Of a stretch of DNA of 64,000 nucleotides, positions 27,001-39,631 are shown in pieces (the stretch's first letter is position 1; each line of letters starts with the position of its first letter). This DNA comes from Lamellibrachia satsuma (Eukaryota; Annelida; Polychaeta; Sabellida; Siboglinidae), in contig BSQZ01000011.1 in the NCBI GenBank assembly GCA_033239005.1, positions 9,176,501-9,240,500 of the forward strand, given 5' to 3'. Both the position numbers and the translations under genes were made by a program. Below the pieces are notes generated by a model, which saw only the letters and a program-made list of their open reading frames with translations, did no database searches and was not told the origin of the DNA.

Positions 27001-30000
27001 ACGGAGACAGGAGGACACAAGCATGTGTTTTATAGTTTTTTCCTGTCATCCTGTGCTGCACTAATGGAGTGTGGAATCTGGGGTGGGGTTACTGGACGGG
27101 TGGGGCGTGTCACAGCAGCAAATCATATGTTACAATTACAAATATGAAGGAGTATCACTATAATGCCACCTGTAAGGGCACTGCATTTTGCCCTGGGCAT
27201 CCTCGATGGTGACCAGTGTGTTTTAAAGGCCTTTAATCGGGCATGCTGCCCATATGAAATTCCGCTACGCCCACATGAGACTTATGTGCACTATTTACAA
27301 AAAATTAATTATTAAGAAAAGCAGGTTTTAGCAGAATGCATTCAAAACCACTGATGATAGTAATTGTATTTGTTCAAATACAAGTGATGTCAACATACAA
27401 AGAAATGAAGGGTGTGTCACTACATGAGTCGCATGACATGATATATCTCAATGATACTGAACAGTCAGGCTTGGCTGAGGTATGAAAATATCACAGGAGT
27501 GCAAGAGATTAAAACAGACCATGCTTACTCCAAAATGATGTCCTGATTTAAGTTAAATGTTTGAGAAACACTATTTATGAAACGGACAGAAATATGAGAA
27601 CTGGATAAAGTCACATATTACAGTCTTGAGAACAGAATACAACAAATCACATCAACAGCTAGTATTTATTTACTACATCTCCAAATGATTAAATCTTAAT
27701 TAGAACAAAATTTATTTTAGAAACAAAATAAGAAACAGGCCCCAGGAAAAGGTAGCCTTGGTCTCTTTGTGAAATCTTGGTGCATATTTATTACGTCATT
27801 CTCCTCTTACACGGATCAACTAATTGTTACTGGGACACTGTAGTTGGAAACTGTCAATGGCAACGAATCCATATTTCTTCATTGCAATAAGTCGTAACAC
27901 CAGGCAGTGAACTACCCCACAACCACCTACTTGTGGTCAGATCGCTCCATTAATCAATTGTGATGCCAATCAGGGCTCACTAGAAAACAGGGTCAATGCC
28001 CCATTACTAGTGCACCAGTTGGACCCCAAATTAGCACCCATTTATAAGTGGTTAATGCCCTAATTAGAACAGCAGTACAAACTGAGGCCATAGTTGTCAA
28101 CGGCAACTGTTGTGTCATGGTAGTTTATCCATAAACTATTGATATTTTATTAATATTTGATTATGTTTGGACATTTCCAAATATTCACAGCCATCGGACC
28201 CAGTGCCGCTAAAAGAGGTCACGCTTGAAATACACTAAATGTTTTATTTACTGTTTGTTATAAAACGAATTGAATTTGTTATGACCAGGGTTGTTTGATT
28301 TAAATCATTTGATTTAAATCATTGATTTAAATCATGATTTAAATCACTCCAAAAAAATCATTGATTTATGATTTTTTTTTGATTTCCGATTTTTTAATCG
28401 CTGATTTATACGAATTTAACACAAATAATTGTTTACAAGCAGTTTTGTATGGTACAAAAGCACAAAGTGCGCACACTTGTATAGCTGTATTGACACCAGA
28501 TAGCCTGACAGTCAAATATTTTACGACATTGTGTGTGTTTGAGCTATTCCCTTTCTGAATGCAGTGAAGGCACACAAATGTGTCTTCCAGAGGAAGTATC
28601 TTTTCAAGTCAGAAGCCCTGAGTTAAAGTCCACCTAGAGCTTGTGCTAGTTGTTACCAATTCAGTATGTTGACTCAAGTAAGACAGTCTGGGCTACAATT
28701 GTTTAATACTGTACCAGTCTGCAGTCTGGTTGGAGACCCTTGGAGTACACAGAGTACACAGAGCCCTGGTCAGGTGCTAATCCATCCTCTAAGCAAACAA
28801 TAATTAGCACTGCTACAGCCTCAGACACACAACATGCTTTCCTTTTCAAGACAGATTATGCAACTACAGGGGGTGAGGCCTTGTGGACATTGTCTAATGT
28901 CTTTATATAAGCAAAAATCATGTACCCTCTGTTAAGACAAGTACCCAAATCGATTTGAATAGAACACGTTTGAAAGAGTTTATAAATATAAACATCTATA
29001 TAAATATCTATATACCAGATATAAAAAAATCAAATAAATAAAAAAATTCGATTTAAATCAAATAAATCCGTACTTTTATTTTTTTTTAAATCATGATTTT
29101 TTTCAACCCTGGTTATGACCAAAATCAGTTATTATTCTGACAATGAGATAAATGTATTTGCCTATCTTGGATCAAACCCTAGTCAAAATCATTTTAATCC
29201 TCTGGCAGTTATAGCTCATCGTCAGTCTCACAACTAGGTGAGATACTAGTATATATACATATTAAGCATCTTGTTATAATACCCGTAACATGGTACATAA
29301 ACAATACATCATAATTACGTGTCAACATTTACCTATATTATCACAATACGGCTGACTTATTTAACCATCGAAGACACATGCTACATTCCTCTAGTGCAGA
29401 CATGCATTACCCAATGCACTGGCTGTCAACACGTTGCAAAAACCAAGTGACTTAACCTGATCAGTAGCACAGTCACTTACACCACCAACCCACACCTACA
29501 CTGACCTGTCAAGAACTGGCACAGGTATCTTGTCCATCTCGGTGTATCCACCCCATATGTGAAAGCAGCCACACACCGAGCACAATCCAAACCCCAAACA
29601 TCGTCAACAACGACGAAATTACATCAGGTGTTCACTGTCTCTCCGATTATTGCGTGGGAGCCCATTTCGGTGAGACATCTCGACGGACATGCGTCACAGC
29701 ATGCATGATGCTAATTAATGGTTCAAACAGCATTTCCTGCAATACTGTGCGCACTTCCTAGAAACACGGTCATACCTGAGACACGACTGGCCCTAAAGGC
29801 AGGACTATTATGTGGTCAGCCCACTGAAATTAATGTAACATTATACATACAATTACAGAATGCTAGTGTCAACTGACCTTGCATGGGGACAGTGACCCAT
29901 CTGTAAAGATTACCTGATGGGTCATCTTCGCTGTCGATATCCGGTCGTGCAAGCGATATATTGCAAGTTTCAAGATTGCAGACTCTTAAGATGTCACGTT

Positions 30001-33000
30001 TCCCTTTATCACATTTACTTGTCAAATCACCGCTATTGTTACATTTTGTACCATCTTAATATTTGTTTTCAGTCCTCACCGGTAAAATCATTATGTGGAA
30101 ATTAGCACTGAACCCGACCTGCATAATTATTACCAGTGGTTTGTTTAAATATAACATAGACAAAATACCATTTCACGGTTCCCTCAATACAAGGTAAATA
30201 TGTCTCTCCGTTGCACCAGTGGCTATTAAAGAAACAGTCGAGGGAAATAAGCCTTTAAAAAACAATTTACTTGAATTTTCTGCATTATTCATGATAATTT
30301 ATTAATTTTACATATGAACAATAAAAAAAATTGCGCATGTGTTTACAGGTAAATAATGTTCTCACAAGTATCATTCTAGAACTTTCTACTAATATATATG
30401 TCGTAACTACCAATACGTTAATCACTATTTATAATACATAATTGCAAAATATAATGCATGTTTAAAAAATTTTTTTACACCAAACTAAAACCCATAAATA
30501 TTCATTCAATATGTCTATAACAAACAGTTATTGGCAAAAAATCTAAAAAAATCTGATATCCGAGAATATATGTTATTTGGAATCCCCACAGCTAGTCATG
30601 CAACTAAGCTATATATTTATTTTTGTCATCAAATAAGCTACACTTTACACATACACATGAGCCTGATGTTTGCCAGGGATAAGGAAATAATTTTTTAAGA
30701 AACGATAGGTACCTAGATTACATCATTGTTCCAGATATATGCTAATTAAACTCTAGCTATCGATTTCATTGGTTGATCAGGAAACTGGGACAAAGTTCAA
30801 TTCCACATTTGTTTGGGCAAATACAAGTCTTATAATAATAATACTTATAATAAAATATCCTAACTGGTTTCCAGGAAGGATGCCGTTCAGATACACCAAA
30901 GAACTTTCAAGAAATGCTTACAAATATGACCACCAGATGGCAGTAACAGTAAATGCTGATGAAACTGGCCACGCAGAAACAGCATCACAGTAGCCAGTGT
31001 GCTTAGTGGAGTCTTGCAGAGAAGATCATTTTAATATGCAGAATCACTTAGTGCCTGCTTTTTAATCTTAGCCAAGATATTTCCAAGTCTCTGTACTAGA
31101 ATGGTATTTTACTACTGTAGATTTGCTCAATTCTATGTATGCTGGATGGCTGCTTTTCAATTGGCTGTATATATTTTATGTTTTCCACGTGTACACGCAC
31201 ACACTCACACATACCAGATTATAATTTACACAGTTTCTTAAAGAAAAGCATGACTATTTGCAACTGCATAGGTAGCTTAGAGTAATGCCTTCCCACACTA
31301 TAACATTATCTCTGAAGACTATTTATCTAGCACTCTCAACAAGTTGTATGTTGCATTATCATCTTTCAGACACATTTGTGGAAGAGGTTCTTGATCTGTC
31401 CACCTATGGCACCTATGTGTGGTACAGTTCCACAATAACTCCACATGTTTCAGCATAGATCAACAGCCTTTCCACATATATGTGGCAGAAGTATGTGGTG
31501 GTGGTGGTGGTGGTGGTGGTGGTGGCTGATGTGGCAGGTTTAGCTGTACAATATCTCCCATTGACACCAAAGGTAGTGTATCTCCTAGTCAGACTTGGGG
31601 TCAATTACACTGTAATTGTAATAGCAGTAGTAATTATATTTTTTTTCAAGTAATAGTAATAGATGGAACAGAACACAATGTAATAGTAATAGTAAGATAA
31701 GGCAATGTACTAGTAATTGACCTATTACATTTCTATTACACTTTGGATTAATGCCGGCTTATTTTGTGTTAGCTCCAACAGCCTACCAAGACAATGGCTA
31801 AGACAACCAAGGCTATGAAGACATGTACAGTTTACACAAATAACTGTATTGGTTCTTTGTATAATTTGGTCAGCAGAAGCAGTTCAAAGCAGAAATTCTG
31901 ACAATAGGTGTGACGCCTCACACAGCACAACTGCATTCTACTATAAACTCCAAACAAACACAAGAACGTGTGTGCGCAATGGAAAAATTTAATAGTCATA
32001 GATTCATAATGTAATAGTAATAGATTACTTTGTCTTCAGCATGTAATAATAATAGTAATAGAAAGGAAAAGTAATAGTAATAGATTCCTTTGTCTTCAGC
32101 ATGTAATAATAATAGTAATAGAAAGGAAAAGTAATAGTAATAGATTCCTTTGTCTTCAGCATGTAATAATAATAGTAATAGAAAGAAAAAGTAATAGTAA
32201 TAGATTACATTGTCTTCAGCATGTAATAATAACAGTAATAGAAAGGAAAAGTAATAGTAATAGATTACTTTGTCTTCAGCATGTAATAATAATAGTAATA
32301 GAAAGGAAAAGTAATAGTAATAGATTACTTTGTCTTCAGCATGTAATAATAATAGTAATAGAAAGGAAAAGTAATAGTAATAGATTACTTTGTCTTCAGC
32401 ATGTAATAATAATAGTAATAGAAAGGAAAAGTAATAGTAATAGATTACTTTCTCTTCAGCATGTAATAATAATAGTAATAGAAAGGAAAAGTAATAGTAA
32501 TAGATTACACTGTAATGTAACTGATCCCAGACCTGCTCATTGTGACACCAAGGTAATAGATCTCCCACTGACACTGTGGTACTGCTAACCAGAGTAGACA
32601 GAAAGTTAACTACACTAACAGGAGGCTCCTCTGCCTTGTCCACAACTGCGTGACAAACCAAGTCTGTAAGGGAAGAAAGGGCAATGGCAGAGAGGAAAAC
32701 ACATACGTTTTATGCTGCCACACCTAGCAGAAAGCACTACACACACACCCACGCACACCAACACACCCACGCACCCGCCAACACACATGCACACAGTATG
32801 AAGTTTATCCGAATGATTATTATATTAGTGATGATTTATGCATGCATTCTCTGGTAACTGATCGGTTGCGCAACCAGTCATGCATGACTAAGCACACACC
32901 AACGACATGGGAGGGGATCATAGATGTAAAAAACACCTGACTGTACTCTGTGACCTGCGGGGATGTAAGTGGGTGCACTGAGCCTTCAGTACATCATTAC

Positions 33001-36000
33001 CTGCCAGCCACTGATAAAAACTAGCAGTCGGCTGTTTCATGCTTCTGGGCTACTAAGTGTGTAACTGCCTCGACGAATGCACTGGGCCGACTACAAAGAG
33101 AACAACTTAGCGGTTCTGCGAATGAACTAATGTTGCCAGTTGATAACTTGTATAAAATATGTATCAGCGTTTATATACTAATGTGCATGGGAAGTTTTTT
33201 GGTGGATAATTTCTGTAAAAGAAACTATTCAAAGGTATCCAACCTTCCCCAGTGATCAGACTGACAACTGTAGGTGAAATAACATTTACGACAAAAACTG
33301 CAATGCACCAGTAATAATATTTGTTAGTAGCTTCTTTTCCGACAACTATTATCATTAAACTAAAAGTCACAAAGTATATTTTGTGACATTACACTGACTG
33401 AAGCAAAGTATGTTTTGTGCCATTACACTGACTGAAACAAAGTAAGTTTTGTGACATTACACTGACTGAAGCAAAATATGTTTTGTGACATTACACTGAC
33501 TGAAACAAAGTATGTTTTGTGACATTACACTGACTGAAACAAAGTATGTTTTGTGACATTACACTGACTGAAACAAAGTAAGTTTTGTGACATTACACTG
33601 ACTGAAACAAAGTATGTTTTGTGACATTACACTGACTGAAACAAAGTAAGTTTTGTGACATTACACTGACTGAAACAAAGTATGTTTTGTGACATTACAC
33701 TGACTGAAACAAAGTATGTTTTGTGACATTACACTGACTGAAACAAAGTATGTTTTGTGCCATTACACTGACTGAAACAAAGTATGTTTTGTGCCATTAC
33801 ACTGACTGAAACAAAGTATGTTTTGTGACATTACACTGACTGAAACAAAGTATGTTTTGTGACATTACACTGACTGAAACAAAGTAAGTTTTGGCGAAAA
33901 TCCAATAAAAAAATGTTCTTACATTAAATGCGAAGTTAATTAACATGTCAGTGTTAATTATCATTAAAACAGCTGCTTTAATTCATACAGGTTGGTGTGC
34001 ACTGGAGTAAAAGTTGCCTAAAACTATCACAGCTTTCAGTCCTACTAAGCTTCTGAACCTATTAGCCAAACATCAAACATCTGGATGTCGTCAAACTAAC
34101 AGTGTTTTCTTCTAGCATCCAGCTGGGTGAGAACATACAGAAATGTATTTCAAATCACGAGCCCGCAGTGGCACCGGTGCAACTGAGTGCAATATAAATT
34201 TATTTCAACAAACTACATTTCACCCAAACCTACTTGCAGTCTGATTGAAAGTATCAAGGATTTTAAATATTATATCGAAAAAGTTAAATACATAACACAT
34301 GCTTTGTAAATTTGTAATATGTGATATGACAGATGTCGAATATAGGTCTTGACTGATTTTGTAGCAGAATATGTCATCAATTAGTGATGTTACTGGGACG
34401 TAGTTCAATTTCATGTTTGTTTAGAATCATTACCTCACAAAGATACAGCAGGTAATTTCAGATTATTGTTGATCGCTTTCACAGGTAAGTCCATTAAAAA
34501 ACACAAAATGTCTTTGAAATCCAGAATTTGGCAGAGTAGCCATTGAAAACAAACACAATTTGCACTTGAATGAATGAAGATATAAAATAATGTCCAGTCT
34601 GACAGTAACACTGACAAAAACAACACCATATCTGCTTATAATATGTTACAGCATGCGTAATTATGATCAGGAGGTAAAGTTCAAACAGCTGCAATATATG
34701 CACAAATATCTTTTGACAAATTATCAGACGAACAACCGCACTTTTTTAAAGGAACAATACTAGTGTGCGATAGGTGCAAACAGTTCATACGGAGTGCCAG
34801 GAGTGAATTGTGCAATCCACTGGCACTGTTAAGCAATCAGCAAAGTGTGACATCCGTAAGTGTTGACAATTGTCCCATTTGTATGACCGGTGATAAACAC
34901 AAGTGTTTTTGTCAACAATGTTTTCTTAATAATAAATGAATGTGGCGGGGGAGGGAGACAGAAATGGGAATAATAGCTTGATCTGTGTGGGGGAGGCTGG
35001 GTGGGAGACATTAAGACAAACAGGATGCGTCTCATAAAAATAATGACCACGTTCTCAATGTTTATCTCGCAAAAGTGAGAATAACAAATATTAGTGGGCG
35101 CTTACTTGTTTACGTTATCTACCTTGCCCAGCATGTCATTTTTTGTTAATTTTATTGCGCCACTGTGGCTAATGTTACCACTGGTGGCCTTAATTAATTC
35201 TTTATAGTCGATGACTAAACAATTAGTAAAGAACACAGAGGCAATAGAAATGTGTTTTTTGAGGCAAATGTTTACAGTAGTGGAGATTGAAAAAAAAGCA
35301 ATGCAGACATTCTAAGAACATCCAACAAAAACAGGAAGATCACGTGCAACAAAATCGAGAAAAAACAAGCAAAATGTCTAGGCTATGCGGTGATGAGAGA
35401 AATAAACCTAGAGTGTCTAGGTAACAACAGGAATGACTGAGGGGAAAAGCGGAGGTCGGCGAAGAAATAAAATCCTTGATGGTCTAGCAACCTGGCTAGG
35501 ACAGAGCACAAAAGAACTGTTTGAAGACACCTGTGATCGCGGGAAACGAAGGGTCGCGATCACCCATGTCTGTACGATAACGTTTTGTTGTTCATTCATG
35601 TGATCATAACAAGGGTGAACCATGGGCCACTGTTGGTGTGGTAGAGCACTAATTCTCCCCAGAGTTGACACCTACAATGCCTCCAGTCCCCCACCAACTG
35701 GAACGCAAACAGGAAGTTGAAAATATATGTCATTTAGATGACATCTAAAACCAGGTTTCATTTCCAGTAAGTGCCAAATTTATGTGCAGTTAATCCGTCA
35801 GTGGAATTGTCTAATTCTGTCTATTCATACACGGGTATAGCTTGTTGCATTCACTGTGTGTGCTATGCATAAAGATACGTTTATGCACCAGGCAAAAAAT
35901 AAAACATTGTAGTCATTAGCATGTAAGGTGTGCGTTAAAACACAATTATCATTATGCACTATGGGTACTGATATTTTCAAAGAGATCTGCTTTCATTCTA

Positions 36001-39000
36001 ACAAAGAAGTTCCATAGATGTGTTCTGTTAGATTGTGCAGCCATGGTGTGCAGGGGTCCACAATGCTTGACAATGCTACTTTACAAAGTGGTGACTTGAA
36101 AGGATACAGTTTTGGGAAACATAAACAGAAAGCACATGGGTCATTCCGTGTAAAATAAACCAATGGTCAAAATGTTGAAGTCTCAGAATTTGCTTAAGTT
36201 TTAACCAATGAATAATTAGCTATAACTGAGCACTTCTGCAAAAAAATAAGGATCTGCATGCAAACTGTGTCTGTAACGCCCTATAATGTAAACAGGGGGT
36301 AAGCGCCCCAAAACGCACCTGCTATTTTTATCTGTTTTCAGGTGTTTCTGCTGACAAGCTACAGATCAAAAATGTTATGACTATATAGACATATTGATGC
36401 AGATTATCTACGCAAAATTCAAGAATGATAGGACAAAGGTCAATGGGTATACTGGGTGCTCGAAAATGGAAAATAACATTTAAACAAATTTCTGAGAATC
36501 TGAGGATTTCAGCAGTCCTTATTTCATTGTTGTGTTACAGTACAATGTCCAAATTGCTACCATCTATTGTTTGGTATGCTGGCAATAACCTCTATTGTTT
36601 GGTATGCTGGCAATAACCTGTTAGTTCAATAGGCGTCTAGTTGACATACTGTCAGAATAATTCAGCCTTAAACTTTAACTTTTTTTATATTTTACGAATT
36701 TCAGCACCCAAAATGAGAATATGGGACAAGTCCTATGCCCACCATTTTTAAACTGTGCATAGTCCTTTGTTAGGTAAACAACATATTAAAATTTTAGGAT
36801 GGTGTTCTGCCACTTTTATTTTGGATATGTTTGGCCAATTTAGAAAAAAAAACGCCTTTTGGGCAGAACAGTAACTTTCAGGTGTTTTTCAGGCACTTAC
36901 CCTCTCATTCACATCATAGGGCGTTACAGACACAATTTGTAAGTAAATGCTTAGTTCTTTTGCAGAAGTGCTCAGGTATAGTTACTTATTTATTGGTTAA
37001 AACATAAGCAAATTCTGAGACATCAACTTTTTAAATTAAAAAAAAAAATTGGTTGATTTGACACAGAATGACCCGTGTATGCATACCAAGAGATAACACG
37101 CTTTTTATACCTGTTTTCCGTCTGGTGATCCATAGCAGGTCTGATTTGGATTACAATGCCATGACTATGTCAATACTATACTAAATATGACCCAGACGTC
37201 CCTGATATAGATCAGGATTACGCTGTCACCAAAAAGACACCTGGCATTCTTGTTATTGCAGTGACAGTCCTAAAGTAAATTTTGCTTAGAATTAGGCAGA
37301 TTAATGACTCAACCTTGTGTGAATGCTAAACGTAATCAAAATGGAACTAGTCAGAGCAAATAAAAAAATTGGTCTGACCCTTAAAACATATATATCACAC
37401 TAACAACTTTTATAATACATCTGTTAGTTGATATTTTACACATAGCGGCACTGATTCTGGTTAGTGGATTTAACTCAACACTTGCTAATGACAACCATTT
37501 GGTGTTCCTTGTACTAGACTGTGAGCTACGAACCACTGACACAAGTTATAAAATGTTAACCTGCAATGTTTGGTCTGCAATAATTACATATAATCACATC
37601 TCCATTATCTAACAACAAGGAGTATTACTTTGTCAGCATAGGGTTCAAACCCAACCATCCTAGTCATGAGCCAAGCACAATTTCATTGAGCCAATAAGTT
37701 GCTCTGATTCTAAAATGAAGTTGTCAGTTTTGTTGCAGTTAAGAATACTTTACCTCGAGCTGCCCCTGAGCACTGAGAGCAGAAGGAGTGGCTGTTTACT
37801 AGAATCCAGGTGACAGAAATCATACATCAGGTGGTTTTTCATTACTGTTATAAAAGGTCAGCTCTGCACTGCAGTTCTGTGATTTTTAAACTACCTTGTG
37901 TGGTGCCAATATGTGGTACATGGTCAACAATATTATCACACCACGGTCAGTAACGACAACCCCAGTATATGGGTTTCAAGGGTGTCCATAAAACCATGCA
38001 GTCCTCTTCAAGAATGGTTTATATATATATTTCTTAAATAAATTACTTCTTCAAGCGTAGCCATAACCTCAATTAGGTCATTGGCATCTCTCTCTAGCCA
38101 CTTTGAGTCCACAATGCACCTGTCTGTTCAATAATGTTGTCAATCCATTAATTTATTTCTTCTACTAGACTCTCTGGTCTTTTTTTCCAATATGGCCCTA
38201 CTTAACCAGCTTTCTTGTGTTAATGAAACATACCTTCTTCTTCCTCAACCACTTTATTTTATCTCTGACCAAGATTTTTGTTTTTCTCTCTGTCCAGCTT
38301 ATTGTGGGCATTCTACACCATACCCAAATATGCTACACTGGTGCCTAAAACAAACATATTCTTATATTTATATCTAGGCCTACCTGCCAGGGGATTATCA
38401 GGTTCAGTGGGTCGGAATAGAACCCCACTTTTTGTGTGACTAGTGAACCATGATTCCATGACTGTTATGCACCATGATTCAACAAACGAGCAAATGCAAG
38501 CTTATTACACGCTTGGCCACACAGTTGTGACAGAAGCCATTTACATTACAACTGAAAAGATTACCGATTACGTTTTATTTAAAAATGATTCCCTTGCGTA
38601 ATAATTTATACAAAGCACTTTCATTTGTCTATAATTAGGATTGTACATAGTCTGTGCAGTGCCACCAAAATAAGTTAAAATTGGCGAGTGAATAACTAAG
38701 CACAATATGGTACAGGTGAGTCCCCAAATGGGGACAGATTTCTATTTCAGGTAAACCAGGATATTTGTGCTCTTTACGTTGAACCCTCGCCCAGAAATCA
38801 GCACAATGGATGTGACGTCACAAACTGCCAGCCTAGGGGATTGGGTACACAGTTCAGGGTCTATTGTTCTTATACACAATGGGAAATATTACTCTATTTC
38901 AGGGTAACATTTATCACAGGTGTGTAACAGCACATTTAGATGACAAGTCTCAATCAATGAAGAGTTAAAACTCAAGTTTGTCACACTAAATTAACCATCA

Positions 39001-39631
39001 CATGCGCGTCATGACACCCACAACTGTCAGTTACATAACGGGGTAGGGTAAACCCAGTAGTAGCGTGAACAGGACCGACTGAAAAGGGGTTATTTGACAC
39101 CAACGGAACCAACTTTCTGTTGGCGACAAACTTCCACTGGCACTATAATCCTATCCCAACCACCGACGTACCAGCCATACCGGACCTGACTGCGCACAAA
39201 GGCCCAGCCACAAACACGGCCCGCTACTTGACAACGTTCCAACTATAGCGATGATGTAAGCCCGCCCAGCGCTCATACTACGCCGACAAACTGCGAAGTT
39301 TATGCGTACTTACGATATCGGCGTGCCCCTCTCTGCAATCGGACTGAAAGCGTATGTGCCGCTCCTCTGGCTGTCGATCCCTGAATCCCGTGTACCGAAT
39401 CTGAAGCGAGAAATGACAGGCGTCAGACGGGCTTCAGCGACGGTCTGAAGGCGAGCTATATCCCATACAACGCGATACCACCACTTGGCTCGAACGCACC
39501 CGGACACGAGTCGAAAAACTTCCGGGAGGCAACGCCGCCGAAATACGTCTTACCTCCGTCTCGCGGCTCAATTTCCTAAACAGTTCATCGTTTTCAAACT
39601 TGTCTCGTTGGTCCGGTACCACTCTAGGCAT
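20565..39631 (-). CDS. CBFB: Core-binding factor subunit beta, complete coding region in five exons
   Basis: CBF-beta is the non-DNA-binding partner of Runt-domain (Runx) transcription factors. It raises their DNA affinity and stability in the nucleus. Joined minus-strand exons are 39631-39554, 39400-39314, 26735-26616, 21325-21209 and 20744-20565 (26, 29, 40, 39 and 59 codons plus stop; 193 aa). Every junction is phase 0 with GT-AG ends. The N-terminus MPRVVPDQR, the YTGFRDR block and the GWIDLQRLDG block are diagnostic of the family. The Asn in FIMNGV (residue 105) corresponds to human Asn104 at the Runt interface. The first four exon boundaries fall where I recall the human ones (about residues 26, 55, 94, 133), with one extra residue in exon 3. 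The frame is open for 20 residues upstream of the chosen ATG, but that stretch has no family similarity. The C-terminal tail is a Glu/Gln-rich predicted coiled coil unlike the vertebrate end. Identification is very secure. Confidence 0.96.
20880..20985. repeat. Tandem duplication of ~52 bp in CBFB intron 4
   Basis: The segment CACCTATCTACCACTACAAC, then ATGCTAGCTCGTTTGTAC, occurs twice in succession. A relative of this segment lies at 10435-10465, so the unit is part of the dispersed family. Confidence 0.9.
21209..21325 (-). CDS. CBFB: CBFB coding exon 4
   Basis: Encodes residues 96-134 and includes FIMNGVSVMWRGW and IDLQRLDGAGWLEFDEERA, the best conserved part of the family and part of the Runt-binding face. 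The acceptor is TTTTAG and the donor GTAAGT. Its 39 codons equal the length I recall for human exon 4. Confidence 0.96.
21800..21890. repeat. (AT)n microsatellite
   Basis: TA dinucleotide tract with one TGTA interruption, inside CBFB intron 3. Confidence 0.96.
24008..24082. repeat. (AT)n microsatellite
   Basis: Uninterrupted TA tract of about 75 bp inside CBFB intron 3. Confidence 0.97.
25012..25130. repeat. 57-bp tandem duplication
   Basis: Two copies of a unit containing TACAATCACACAAACTTTTA and CTATCGTTAATACAAGGT, 57 bp apart. Confidence 0.92.
25460..25625. repeat. Composite dispersed repeat, copy 3
   Basis: Matches copy 2 in the GATTTAACAAAAGCATGC and TCAAACCGACT segments and in the following AACATGACTTACAATGTG region. 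Confidence 0.65.
26171..26505. repeat. Composite dispersed repeat with foldback head, copy 4
   Basis: 26171-26220 and 26262-26305 form inverted arms: TTTGCCAAATTTT...GTTTGTCC against GGACAAAC...AAATTTGGCAAA. About 80 bp further on, the GATCAGTGTCAATTCCTTC / TTTATTAAACTGTCT module follows, as in the other copies. It lies about 110 bp from CBFB exon 3. Confidence 0.75.
26616..26735 (-). CDS. CBFB: CBFB coding exon 3
   Basis: Encodes residues 56-95, starting GYPGSGINLQL and ending FQREHGK. It aligns with the human TGTNLSLQF...EYVDLEREAGK segment but with one extra residue in the loop. The acceptor is TTACAG and the donor GTCAGT is slightly weak. A tRNA-derived SINE begins about 50 bp upstream of this exon in the transcript sense. 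Confidence 0.95.
26786..26990 (+). repeat. tRNA-derived SINE
   Basis: The head GTTCTGTGGTAAAGCGTTGG, then ACTTTAATCGAGGGGAC and GGGTTTCAGATCC, resembles a tRNA-Arg-like gene with recognisable A and B promoter boxes (B box degenerate against GGTTCGANNCC). It lies in CBFB intron 2, antisense to the gene, about 50 bp from the exon 3 acceptor. The 3' end is approximate. Confidence 0.7.
28286..29111. mobile_element. Non-autonomous hAT-superfamily transposon (826 bp)
   Basis: It begins CAGGGTTG and ends CAACCCTG, a perfect terminal inverted repeat. It is bounded by perfect 8-bp target duplications GTTATGAC at 28278-28285 and 29112-29119. Both subterminal regions are packed with palindromic GATTTAAATCA units. 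The 8-bp duplication and CAGGG ends are hallmarks of hAT. No transposase reading frame is present, so it depended on a source elsewhere. Confidence 0.9.
31494..31525. repeat. (TGG)n microsatellite
   Basis: About ten TGG units. Confidence 0.95.
31594..32531. mobile_element. Probable MITE with an internally expanded minisatellite
   Basis: The left end CTTGGGGTCAATTACA and the right end, TGTAACTGATCCCAGA, are imperfect inverted repeats. The body is (TAATAG)-rich DNA. Target-site duplications were not clear, so superfamily is unassigned. Confidence 0.5.
32041..32515. repeat. 60-bp minisatellite, about eight copies
   Basis: Units of exactly 60 bp contain ATGTAATAATAATAGTAATA, GAAAGGAAAAGTAATAG and TTACTTTGTCTTCAGC, with only a few substitutions between copies. 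The 221-codon minus-strand frame across it is an artefact. Confidence 0.97.
33364..33893. repeat. 34-bp minisatellite, about 15 copies
   Basis: Units contain AAAGTATGTTTTGTGACATT and ACACTGACTGAAAC with rare variants (GTAAG, GTGCC). High identity suggests recent turnover. Confidence 0.97.
36138..37074. mobile_element. DNA transposon-like element with ~190-bp terminal inverted repeats
   Basis: Starts GGGTCATTCCGTGT and ends with the complement, ACACAGAATGACCC. The similarity between arms continues inward through AATTTGCTTA, the GCACTTCTGCA block and CTGTAACGCCCTAT, to about 36330 on the left and 36880 on the right. A 28-bp tandem duplication lies at 36563-36618. No transposase frame and no unambiguous target duplication. 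Confidence 0.8.
39314..39400 (-). CDS. CBFB: CBFB coding exon 2
   Basis: Encodes residues 27-55, IRYTGFRDR through HADI. The acceptor is CTTCAG (AG at 39402-39401) and the donor is GTAAGT from 39313. It is separated from exon 1 by only 153 bp and from exon 3 by about 12.6 kb. Confidence 0.95.
39554..39631 (-). CDS. CBFB: CBFB coding exon 1
   Basis: Encodes residues 1-26, beginning MPRVVPDQRD and ending RETE, nearly identical to the vertebrate N-terminus. The donor GTAAGA follows at 39553. An acceptor-like pyrimidine-AG lies immediately before the ATG (AG at 39634-39633), so an upstream noncoding exon is possible but not shown. Confidence 0.95.

Larger units (their letters stand above)
26736..39313 (-). 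other. CBFB: CBFB intron 2
   Basis: A 12.6-kb intron with GT at 39313-39312 and AG at 26737-26736. It is the main reservoir of mobile elements in the window: the SINE, the hAT element, the expanded 60-bp and 34-bp minisatellites and the 937-bp long-TIR element. Between these no exon was recognised. Confidence 0.85.

Noticed and set aside
31996..32661. 221-codon minus-strand frame with YYYYFSFLLLLLLHAED repeats
   Set aside because: Translation of the 60-bp minisatellite, with no gene features around it.
33364..33893. Possible CRISPR-like array
   Set aside because: The 34-bp units are directly adjacent with no unique spacers, and the genome is eukaryotic; it is a minisatellite.
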